Source: Candidatus Kuenenia stuttgartensis
GTDB lineage: Bacteria > Planctomycetota > Planctomycetia > Planctomycetales > Planctomycetaceae
Assembly: GCA_945861465.1 (NCBI GenBank)
Contig: CAMAVB010000039.1
Location: forward strand, 1-42,906
DNA length: 42,906 bases
Direction of reading: 5' to 3'
Both the position numbers and the translations under genes were made by a program. Within the stretch, counting starts at the first letter, position 1. Each line of letters starts with the position of its first letter. The notes below the pieces were generated by a model. It did not search any database. It saw nothing but the letters and a program-made list of their open reading frames with translations, and had not been told where the DNA came from. Positions 25,980 through 33,035 of this stretch are shown piece by piece.

Positions 25980-26884
25980 CGTTTTCTGGGCTCGGTTTCA
26001 GAAATCTTCGCCTGACCGGCACTGTTCATACGCAGGGACGCCGAGTTCTTCCCATCAGGGCTCTGCACGGCAATCACCGATGCTCCATCGGGAGAAGTGA
26101 TCATGCTGCCGCCTGGTTTTCCTCCGGGGAGTTGCGTTGACAGGATCGCCACACCGTCTGCAAGTCGCATCATATTGGGGCCATCCTCTAAATCTTTTCC
26201 ACGAAGAGTGATCTGACCCAGCCCATCATTCAGAACGCGCATGATCGCCTCAGTGGCCGATCTTGATCCTGTGATGCGTACCTCGGCGTCTCCATTCGGG
26301 GCGACCGATACCGCTGTCTTCGCGTTTTCCAGACCTGTCAGCAGCAACTGGGACCCGCCATCGTCGGAAACGACCGCCTCAAACCCAGATTGCCTGCCGG
26401 TAAGTGCCAGCGAGAGGTTACCGTCTCGTGTTGCGAGGAGTTTCCCCGTCCGATCGCCATGCGTGATCGTTGCAACACTGTCACCGTCTGCATCCACCGT
26501 CAGGATGACGCCGGGCTCCCCGTTACTACTCCTGAGTACCAGCTGTGCCTGGCCGTCATCGTTGACCAGCAATTCGATGCGGGGATGACCAGAAGTGTCC
26601 TGAATGACAATCGGCTCCATGGCATTGTGCCGGGGTGATGCTCCACTCGGCGTTGTTTCCAACTCCACAGTTTTCGGTGCTACTGACTCAGGCAGGGGTT
26701 TCTCAGACGGGAGGTTGGCGGAGTCCGAAGCAGGCCGATCGATGCTCGGCTTCCGAGCCGGAAGTACCTGCTCACGGAGCACAGGCTTAGCGGACGTCGC
26801 GTCGGTGGCACCGCGATCCAGCACCAGCATGCCTCCCACAACCAACGCGACAGCGTAAAGCATCACACGTTCAGTGGTACTCAT
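25976..26884 (-). CDS. Anchored beta-repeat protein of unknown function
   Basis: I do not recognise a family. The 302 residues start with a single hydrophobic segment ('VMLYAVALVVGGMLVL', about 7-22), fitting a membrane anchor or uncleaved signal. A Pro/Ser/Glu-rich spacer follows to about residue 90, then a run of roughly 20-residue repeats to the end. Each repeat has alternating hydrophobic residues and Asn/Asp-Gly turns (for example 'SDDGGSQLLLTGLENAKTA', 'APNGDAEVRITGSRSATEA', 'LNDGLGQITLRGKD'), which suggests a beta-solenoid or stacked beta-hairpins outside the cytoplasm. The stop codon overlaps the start of the giant fusion gene (ATGA), so the two products are probably made in a fixed ratio and may work together. 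Confidence 0.72.
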   Translation of the reverse strand: MSTTERVMLYAVALVVGGMLVLDRGATDATSAKPVLREQVLPARKPSIDRPASDSANLPSEKPLPESVAPKTVELETTPSGASPRHNAMEPIVIQDTSGHPRIELLVNDDGQAQLVLRSSNGEPGVILTVDADGDSVATITHGDRTGKLLATRDGNLSLALTGRQSGFEAVVSDDGGSQLLLTGLENAKTAVSVAPNGDAEVRITGSRSATEAIMRVLNDGLGQITLRGKDLEDGPNMMRLADGVAILSTQLPGGKPGGSMITSPDGASVIAVQSPDGKNSASLRMNSAGQAKISETEPRKR

Positions 26885-26918
26885 GAGTAGTGATCTCGGC
26901 GTTGATTATTCAAAGTAC

Positions 26919-26986
26919 CAGGCACACTCCGTGTGCCTGAGATTTGAGATTTGAGATTTGAAATTTGAAATTTGAAATTTGAAATA
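26919..26986. repeat. Perfect hairpin followed by TTGAAAT heptamer array
   Basis: A 9-bp stem CAGGCACAC / GTGTGCCTG with loop TCC (26919-26939) is followed at once by about six seven-base units, TTGAGAT changing to TTGAAAT. The whole gap 26885-27105 has no gene. The hairpin has no T tract, but on the - strand it lies downstream of the VanZ gene and could help end that transcript. Confidence 0.75.
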
Positions 26987-27105
26987 CAAAGCGCGGGGCG
27001 TTGCCCGCGCGGTGAAACGAATGAGCCACTCGTCTTCGCGCGAGATCACAAAGGCAGTGAACCCTTGACTCAACGCGAATTTCCGCCCGGAAGCCTGTCG
27101 CCCGC

Positions 27106-27537
27106 TCAACTGCTGCTCCGCAGCGCCATGCAGCCGACGGACACCAAACCCCTGACGAGAAACCAGCCCACAACCAGGCCGACTAAATTTGCGAGGCCAT
27201 CCACCGCGCTGCAGGATCGCGGCGGGATCCAGTACTGCAGACATTCGGTTCCGACAGCGTGGCACAACCCGAAAAGGAGTGCCAGCGGCAGAGACCGATT
27301 TGACGCTCGACTGCTCGCTGCCAGTAGTATGCCGAGCATCGAATATACGATGGCATGTTGCACGTAATCCGCCAATGTGCTGTCGAACGTCTGTTCGGCC
27401 GATCGTCCCGGCGAACCGAAAATCCACCAGGGATCAGGTGCCAGTGTCAGATACGATAGCACAATGACGTAGAAGACCGTCAATACCGTTGTCACATGAC
27501 CGGCGTGTTGCCGTGGTCTATTTCGAAATTCTTTCAC
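27106..27537 (-). CDS. VanZ-like membrane protein
   Basis: A small 143-residue protein with about four hydrophobic segments. The family signature lies in the last third: 'GTECLQYWIPPRSCSAVDGLANLVGLVVG' (Glu..Gln, Arg, Ser, Asp, Asn, Gly). The start is a GTG whose GTGA overlap with the stop of the GT4 gene ties it to the operon 31068-27106. It is one of five VanZ-like modules in this window. The molecular role of the family is unknown apart from glycopeptide tolerance of VanZ itself. Confidence 0.85.
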   Translation of the reverse strand: MKEFRNRPRQHAGHVTTVLTVFYVIVLSYLTLAPDPWWIFGSPGRSAEQTFDSTLADYVQHAIVYSMLGILLAASSRASNRSLPLALLFGLCHAVGTECLQYWIPPRSCSAVDGLANLVGLVVGWFLVRGLVSVGCMALRSSS

Positions 27538-28727
27538 GGCACCCTGCCAGTTGCGGTCAGTTCCGTCCCGGCGTTATCGTGGCTGTCGGTTTCAAGGCCA
27601 GCGTACACCTGAACCATTTTGTCCATGCGACGGTCAAAGCTGTAGTTTTCTTCGACTGTTTTTCGAGCCCGGCGTGCCATCGTTGAGGAAAGATCGCGAT
27701 GAACCACCATCTCGCGTATCGCATCGGCAAGGACTTGAGCGTCGCCCGGCTCGACCAGCAAGCCGTTCGCATGATCACAAATGACCTGCGGGATCCCGCC
27801 AACTTTGGTGACGACGACCGGCACTTCCATGGCCATTGCCTCCAGCAACGCATTCGGCAGCCCTTCGCGCAGGCTCGCAAGCACGAACAGGTCCATCGCA
27901 CGGTACAGTTCGATCGTGTTCGACTGATAGCCAGCCAGGTGAATTCTGTCCTGAAGGCCCAAACGCTCAATCTGAGCCTCAAGGTCGCCGCGAATATTCC
28001 CTTCGCCTATAATCAGGAGAGAAATGTTATAGCCTTCCTTGAGCAGCCGATCAACGGCGTCGATCAGAAAACTATAGCCCTTCTCCACAGACAGACGGCC
28101 TACTGAACCAATCAGATAGCGATCTGCCGGAATTCCCAGCCGTTCCCGTGACGAATTGCAATCGGTGGAGGGCGCGTAGACTGTCGTGTCTATTGCGTTC
28201 AGAATCAGTTGACATTTCGCGGGCGGGACACCACTTGCCACGCAAGCCTGCAGTAGATCTTCGGAGACACACACAATTTTCTTATAGAACCGCAGACTCA
28301 GCCGGTCGATCCAATAATACAAAGGTGTCCGTTTGGTATGCCGAACCCAGCCGTGAACTGTCGTGACCAGATGCATGCGGTGGAACAGGCGGATCAACAA
28401 TCCGATGGCATTGCTCTTGTAGTCGTGGCCATGCCAGATTGTGACTTTCTCAGCCCGGCAGAGTTTCAGCAGTTGCCAGACGACTCGAAGATCCAATGGC
28501 CCCCGGTCAGGCACGGAGATCAAATTGACATTCAACGCCAGCGCGCGTTTCTGAATTTCCGCAAATCCGGGATCATGCGGCGGATGAAGGTAAGCACAAA
28601 CTCCCCGGTATCCACGTTTTTCGAGGTGAGCAGGCGAATTCAGGATCGTCTTTTCAGGTCCTCCGCCCGTTTCAGTCACAACACGGACATGCAGTACAAC
28701 ACGGCCTGTTTGTTGGGTACGTGTCAT
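27534..28727 (-). CDS. Glycosyltransferase family 4
   Basis: This is a retaining GT-B glycosyltransferase of 397 residues. The N-terminal half has 'VVTETGGGPEKTILNSPAHL' (glycine-rich acceptor loop) and 'IWHGHDYKSNAIG'. The donor half has 'IGSVGRLSVEKGYSFLIDAV', 'LIIGEGNIRGDLEAQIERLG' and the E-x7-E motif in 'ASLREGLPNALLEAMAMEVP'. The start at 28727 (within ATGA, overlapping the TuaH-like gene's stop) is chosen over the longer frame from 28754. Its stop overlaps the VanZ-like start. It acts in the cytoplasm on a lipid-linked glycan; the sugar is not predictable from sequence. Confidence 0.93.
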   Translation of the reverse strand: MTRTQQTGRVVLHVRVVTETGGGPEKTILNSPAHLEKRGYRGVCAYLHPPHDPGFAEIQKRALALNVNLISVPDRGPLDLRVVWQLLKLCRAEKVTIWHGHDYKSNAIGLLIRLFHRMHLVTTVHGWVRHTKRTPLYYWIDRLSLRFYKKIVCVSEDLLQACVASGVPPAKCQLILNAIDTTVYAPSTDCNSSRERLGIPADRYLIGSVGRLSVEKGYSFLIDAVDRLLKEGYNISLLIIGEGNIRGDLEAQIERLGLQDRIHLAGYQSNTIELYRAMDLFVLASLREGLPNALLEAMAMEVPVVVTKVGGIPQVICDHANGLLVEPGDAQVLADAIREMVVHRDLSSTMARRARKTVEENYSFDRRMDKMVQVYAGLETDSHDNAGTELTATGRVP

Positions 28728-29971
28728 GTCTGAACAATTCCTGTTTGGCCCCAATCAAACAGGAGCCGTTCGAATTCAGAAGCTCTGGCAGTCCACGATT
28801 CGTTTTGCAAACGACCGCGTGACTTGCGGTGTGCCTCAGTGAGACCATGGGAGATGCCCTGCAACACACTCTGTGAAAACTGAACCGGATCTGAAGCAAG
28901 ATCGAGACAATCAGCCCACTGCCGGGTCGCGGGAAGATCACGGACCACAACGGGTTTCTGATTCGCCAGGTACTCCAGCAGTTTCAATGGCTGCATGGCA
29001 CGTGTCACCGGAAGATCGGCATACGGCATGACCAGCACATCGGCATCGTTCCCGAGTGATGGCAGATCCTCATAGCCCATCGACGGCAAAATCCGGACGC
29101 GCGGCAATCCGAAGATCGCAGGATCCGGGTCTGCCTGCGGACCGACCAGCAGAATCGTGCCGCGTTCAAGGTCCTGGCCCAGCCGCCGCAGGAACTCAAC
29201 ATCCATCCGCCGGTCAATCACTCCCCAAAACACAACGAGCGGATGTTCGAATGACTGCCATGGCCGTACCCCGTTGGATTTGCGCGCCGTCGGATTGTCC
29301 CAATGTTCCAGATCGACGCCATGCGTCAGCAAATGCACCGGTTTCCCACTTTCACGCAACCGCTGCTGAAGTGTCTCCCCCGCCGCGATCAGAAAGTCCG
29401 ACTTTTCAATGACTGTTTTCTCCAGTTGCGCCATTGTCTTCTGGTCGAGACCCGGCCATTGGGAAAAATCATCGACGCAGTAGTACACCCAGCGATCGAC
29501 TGGCAATCGCCCCATCAGGTCCGCAACAATCGGAATCGTCGTGACTGCGACGCGCTGGCCTTCATGACTTCCAAGTCGCCGTTGCAACTGACTGTTCAGC
29601 AGAAAGCGATTCAGCCTGCGGGAAGCGGGGCCAGAAAACGCCGGCCACATCCGTGGATTCCACACCGAGAGATTCTCGGGCACCGAAGTCAGCGTGCCAC
29701 TCCCAGCGCCGGACCAGTGTCTGAGCTTCTCAGCCGCTCGACGAATTGTGGCCAGATCAAACGTCGGCGTGCGCATGCCAATGGTGTTGACCCAGGCTGT
29801 CGGAATCCGAGGCAAAAGGTGACGAATCAGATGCTGGCAACTCGACGGGTGTCGTCCCCAGTCATCGGAAAAGACCAGGAGCGAGACACCCTGCGGCGAC
29901 GACAAGGAAGACTCCCGACTTTGAATCAGTCGGCCTTCCATTGTGCCGTCGTCGTCGATGAGAGTGTCCAT
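28724..29971 (-). CDS. TuaH/GT4-like glycosyltransferase (copy 2)
   Basis: A 415-residue GT-B enzyme and paralogue of the gene at 13491-14609. Shared blocks are 'FSDDWGRHPSSCQHLIRHLL', 'WVNTIGMRTPTFDLATIRRA', 'RWVYYCVDDFSQWPG', 'VFWGVIDRRMD', 'GTILLVGPQ' and 'ADVLVMPYADLPVTRAMQPL'. ATG 29971 is used because it lies two bases after the stop (TAA) of the FemAB-like gene; the frame is open to 30145 but antisense-like. Its stop overlaps the next GT4 start in ATGA. The N-terminal 30 residues before the first block are acidic and not conserved in copy 1. Confidence 0.88.
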   Translation of the reverse strand: MDTLIDDDGTMEGRLIQSRESSLSSPQGVSLLVFSDDWGRHPSSCQHLIRHLLPRIPTAWVNTIGMRTPTFDLATIRRAAEKLRHWSGAGSGTLTSVPENLSVWNPRMWPAFSGPASRRLNRFLLNSQLQRRLGSHEGQRVAVTTIPIVADLMGRLPVDRWVYYCVDDFSQWPGLDQKTMAQLEKTVIEKSDFLIAAGETLQQRLRESGKPVHLLTHGVDLEHWDNPTARKSNGVRPWQSFEHPLVVFWGVIDRRMDVEFLRRLGQDLERGTILLVGPQADPDPAIFGLPRVRILPSMGYEDLPSLGNDADVLVMPYADLPVTRAMQPLKLLEYLANQKPVVVRDLPATRQWADCLDLASDPVQFSQSVLQGISHGLTEAHRKSRGRLQNESWTARASEFERLLFDWGQTGIVQT

Positions 29972-29973
29972 GT

Positions 29974-31068
29974 TTATGGAATACCGCGAACAATATACGG
30001 GCCAATCAGACGAGTGATCACCAGCGGCAGGTGCTGCCAGACACGGATCATCGCCTGCGTCTTTTTCCCCGTGGGTCGCATGTCTCCGCAGGTTCCTTTC
30101 CGGACATAATACTGCCAAACGGCCTGAGATGGCTCGGCACCCCATTGTTTCTTAAAGCTGAAAGTGTTCCCGTCCCGCGTCGCACGTCCAAAATCAAAGG
30201 TTTCCTGTCCGCGTTCTACGGCCCTTGCCAGAAGTTGCCAGTACATAAACATATTGACGTTCAGCGGATTGTATTGCGACAGGGAACTGGCGCTCGGAAC
30301 TTCAGTCAGCCCGGCTCCATGAATCAGCAACGCAGCAGCCACGGGAGTTTTCCCGGACCGGATGCAGCAAATCTCGGCCTCGCTGGGAAACTCCTGAAGA
30401 ATTGACCGAAACAGTCCGCGACCATAAACCGGAGTTCCAAGATCGCGCATCCGGCGGACGAACAGTTCATAGAAATCCGGCAGCAGCTCCTCGCGTCCCC
30501 ACCGCACCTCGAACCCCTGAGCTTCACCCTTTTTTACCTGACTGCGGACCTTTGACTTCAGGCCATCCCTCAGTTCATCGACCGTTGCGGGCAGTCTTAA
30601 TCGCATGTGCACTTTCGCGGTCATCTGTTCGGTCAAACACGCAGCGGTGACTGGTTCCTCATGTCGCAGCTCCAGAAACCGACAATCCAGTTCATCCGTC
30701 AGCCGGGCTGCCGCCTCGACCAGGCGGGAACCGACGTCAGCATTCAGAGTTTGCACCCCTGCGGAATTTACGTACGGAAGGCTGACTAGAAACCGGCCAA
30801 AGAGGAAACTCTGAACAAACGCCAGCGGCAGCAATCCCACTGTTCGTGCCTGGCAGACTGCTTGAATCAGGTACGGTCGGTGACTCATCGATCGCGCGAG
30901 TACGCGCAGCCACCGCAGATCATGGTCCGGATGACGTACGGCCTCCAGATCAGCCGAAGCCATGTCAATCCACTTGTCCAGTTCGCGACCGTTGTACACA
31001 ACGATCTCAATGGGTTGAACCTCGGGATCTTTGGGATGATCTGTCGCATTCATGATCTGGTTCGGCAT
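29974..31068 (-). CDS. FemAB/GNAT-like acyltransferase
   Basis: The protein resembles the FemAB-like proteins that travel with exosortase/PEP-CTERM polysaccharide clusters: 'DHDLRWLRVLARSMSHRPYLI', 'VGLLPLAFVQSFLFGRFLVS', 'LPYVNSAGV', then 'LKSKVRSQVKKGEAQGFEVR' and 'FYELFVRRMRDLGTPVYGRGLF' in the second GNAT-like half, with 'TFSFKKQWGAEP' near the end. FemAB proteins transfer aminoacyl groups to peptidoglycan precursors; in polysaccharide clusters they may N- or O-acylate sugars. ATG 31068 ('MPNQIMNATD') is my start choice; ATG 31053 is also possible. It is first in the chain FemAB, TuaH-like, GT4, VanZ. No exosortase gene is visible in the window. Confidence 0.85.
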   Translation of the reverse strand: MPNQIMNATDHPKDPEVQPIEIVVYNGRELDKWIDMASADLEAVRHPDHDLRWLRVLARSMSHRPYLIQAVCQARTVGLLPLAFVQSFLFGRFLVSLPYVNSAGVQTLNADVGSRLVEAAARLTDELDCRFLELRHEEPVTAACLTEQMTAKVHMRLRLPATVDELRDGLKSKVRSQVKKGEAQGFEVRWGREELLPDFYELFVRRMRDLGTPVYGRGLFRSILQEFPSEAEICCIRSGKTPVAAALLIHGAGLTEVPSASSLSQYNPLNVNMFMYWQLLARAVERGQETFDFGRATRDGNTFSFKKQWGAEPSQAVWQYYVRKGTCGDMRPTGKKTQAMIRVWQHLPLVITRLIGPYIVRGIP

Positions 31069-31220
31069 CAGCGGACGAGAACCCAAAAGAAAAGCATGGA
31101 GGGGTGGAGCACAAATGCCTGCGTTGCAGGCAGTGAGCGAAAAGAAGGCAGGGTAACCACGAAATACCCAGCGCGAGCCTGGCCCGCAACCCAGAAGTGA
31201 AGTGCGTGAAAGAATTCTTA

Positions 31221-31280
31221 ACCACGGATTTCGCGGATTTCACAGATGAACTCACTGCGACTCATCCTCGCAATCCGTGG
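31221..31280. repeat. Inverted pair ACCACGGATT / AATCCGTGG
   Basis: The left arm contains CCACGGATT followed by a degenerate repeat TTCGCGGATT. The right arm has AATCCGTGG. The loop is about 40 bp. The same arrangement of degenerate arms occurs at 31325-31425, 41437-41562 and 42391-42498 with other unit sequences. Confidence 0.55.
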
Positions 31281-31324
31281 TCGAATAAAGCGATTGAAAT
31301 CAGGCAGTCAATTTCCGGCGACAG

Positions 31325-31425
31325 TTTTGCGATCTTTGCGTTCCTTTGCGGCTAAAACCTGCTGCTCCGTGACGTATTTTTTGAGTCATCAATGGCCGCA
31401 AGAGATCGCAAAGAGCGCAAAAGGA
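31325..31425. repeat. Inverted pair of TTTGCG-rich repeats
   Basis: The left arm (31325-31352) repeats units like TTTGCGATC and CTTTGCGTT and ends TTTGCGGC. The right arm (31394-31425) is close to its reverse complement, GGCCGCAAGAGATCGCAAAG followed by AGCGCAAAAGGA. The loop is about 40 bp. No coding potential. Confidence 0.6.
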
Positions 31426-31507
31426 GACTTAGTTTTTGACCACGAAAGATCCGGCGGGGGCGTCAACCCAAACCCCCGCTTTAAAACACTCTTGACGGCA
31501 CCTCTTG

Positions 31508-31702
31508 TTTTCAACGATCCGCCGCCGGGCTAAGATTTATCGTCGGGCCTCAACATTATGGGCAAAAAGATGTTGGGCAAAAAAATGGCTGCTATTTTTC
31601 TGCCCATGCATTTTTCTGCCCCGAACGTCCTCGCTCCTAAAACGTCGTATTGACGGTGGAGTACGCGCGAATTCCTCAGCTTAGCTTTGCAGCGGGCTGT
31701 TG
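31508..31702 (+). repeat. 195-bp repeat element, copy A
   Basis: This stretch matches 41058-41251 in the same orientation with, by eye, about 14 differences in 195 bases. Inside are nested inverted repeats (GGGCAAAAA ... TTTTTCTGCCC) that could form a stable RNA hairpin, and a TTAGCTTTGCAGCGGGC end. Both copies are followed by a TTTCGTGTNTTTCGTGG phrase. No plausible protein is encoded. Confidence 0.85.
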
Positions 31703-31798
31703 TTTTTTTAGTGCTTTTCGTGTGTTTCGTGGTCGTCACTTCTTTTTGAAACGCCCTAACAATGGACTACTCAAGGGACGCTGTTTACAGACGGTTTC

Positions 31799-32929
31799 TT
31801 ACTTCGTCAGCATCTCGCGATACAGAGCTGCGTATTCGCTGTGCATCCGGTCTTCCGAAAAATGTGAAATGGCATGCACTCGGCCACGCTTCCCCATTTC
31901 TTCCCGAAGCTGTGGGTCCGCTGACAGACGCAACAATCGGTCGGCCAGTCCTTCGTCGTCACCAGCAGTCGCCAGCAGCGCTGTCACTTCGTCCTCCACG
32001 ATTTCAGGAATCCCGCCGACCCTTGTCGAAACCACCGGCAGCCCGGCACACATCGCTTCAATAATCGTCAGCGGAATTCCTTCGCTGATGCTGGTCAACA
32101 GGAATGCGTCAGATGCGGCCAGGACGCGGGAAACATCGCTGCGGATCCCTAGCAGGCGCACCTGTGAGGAAACGCCTCTCTTCTGAATTTCTGCCTCAAT
32201 CGCTGCGCGCTCCGGTCCATCCCCGACAAGGAGCAGCCGCACGCGATCACATTCCCGCGCCACTCGCTCGATCGCCCGAATTGCCGTGAGATGGTCCTTG
32301 AGGTAATCCAGCCGGGCCACCTGAGCCACCACAAAATCTTCGTCGTTCAGTCCAAGTTCAGCCCGCACCTGCGCCCGATCAGCGCCTTGATGTCCGTTTT
32401 TATACGGAGACATATCAATGCCGTTGTAAATTACGCCAACTCGTGATTCGGGAATTCCCTCGTTCTGAATCAGCGCTTGGCGCACGGCGTTGCCGACACC
32501 AACGCAGCGGTCTTTCTGACGCAGGAAACAACGATTGAAGATCATGCGCTTGCGTCGCGGAAAGTCCGGAAGAAACCGACCATGTTCAGTAAACAGGACG
32601 GGCACGCGACTACCAAACAGCCGGGCAGTCATGCCGTAAAAAAACGGTGTGTACTGGTGGGCGTGGACCGCATCGACTTTTTCCTGCCTGATCAAACGCG
32701 ATAGTCTCAGGCTGCACCGCCAATCGATGCCTGGCTGCCGCTTCAGTGAAACAACACTGAACCCATCTTCCCGGAGAGATTCACCCAGACTCCCGATTTC
32801 ATCCAGGCACACGAACAGAAAGTCAAACTCACCCCGCAATCGCTGCCCGAGACGGCACGCAAGGACCTCGGTTCCTCCTACGGGAAGTCCGAGAACAAGC
32901 TGGCAAATTTTTTTTTTCAGCGGTTGCAT
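31799..32929 (-). CDS. Glycosyltransferase family 4
   Basis: A 376-residue GT-B glycosyltransferase. The N-terminus has 'QLVLGLPVGGTEVLACRL' (acceptor-side glycine loop) and 'VDAVHAHQYTPFFYGMTA'. The middle has 'FTEHGRFLPDFPRRKRM' and 'VIYNGIDMSPY'. The donor half has 'VAQVARLDYLKDHLTAIRAI', 'LLLVGDGPERAAIEAEIQKRG' and the E-x7-E region 'TSISEGIPLTIIEAMCAGLP'. This pattern matches GT4 enzymes of exosortase-associated polysaccharide clusters. The gene is monocistronic by spacing, with repeat-rich gaps on both sides. The sugar is unknown. Confidence 0.93.
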   Translation of the reverse strand: MQPLKKKICQLVLGLPVGGTEVLACRLGQRLRGEFDFLFVCLDEIGSLGESLREDGFSVVSLKRQPGIDWRCSLRLSRLIRQEKVDAVHAHQYTPFFYGMTARLFGSRVPVLFTEHGRFLPDFPRRKRMIFNRCFLRQKDRCVGVGNAVRQALIQNEGIPESRVGVIYNGIDMSPYKNGHQGADRAQVRAELGLNDEDFVVAQVARLDYLKDHLTAIRAIERVARECDRVRLLLVGDGPERAAIEAEIQKRGVSSQVRLLGIRSDVSRVLAASDAFLLTSISEGIPLTIIEAMCAGLPVVSTRVGGIPEIVEDEVTALLATAGDDEGLADRLLRLSADPQLREEMGKRGRVHAISHFSEDRMHSEYAALYREMLTK

Positions 32930-32936
32930 GTTGAAA

Positions 32937-33025
32937 AATCACGGAATCGCAAAGTTGCAGGTTGCAGGTTGCAGGTTGATTAATCACGGAGTCGCAACTT
33001 TGCAACTTGCAACTTTGCAACTTTG
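32937..33025. repeat. GTTGCAG heptamer array with inverted and direct copies
   Basis: Tandem GTTGCAG units (32955-32977) are followed by their complement-like partners, AACTTTGCAACTTGCAACTTT (32996 onward), so the array can fold back on itself. AATCACGGA(A/G)TCGCAA occurs twice, at 32938 and 32981. It fills the gap between the GT4 gene and the asparagine-synthase-like gene. Confidence 0.8.
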
Positions 33026-33035
33026 TCTTCCCAAC

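Larger units (their letters stand above)
31069..31798. other. Intergenic region rich in repeats (about 730 bp)
   Basis: No gene was found. It holds the inverted pairs at 31221-31280 and 31325-31425 and the 195-bp element at 31508-31702, listed separately. Between them are remnants such as a TGCCTGCGTTGCAGGCA palindrome (about 31114-31130). The promoter for the FemAB operon should lie in its left part, but no clear box was found. Confidence 0.6.

Noticed and set aside
26906-27427. 173-codon - strand frame across the heptamer array and the VanZ gene
   Set aside because: It is out of frame with the clear VanZ signature and partly made of repeat translation.
32937-33025. Heptamer arrays as a CRISPR
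   Set aside because: Units are seven bases without spacers of constant length, and no cas gene is in the window.
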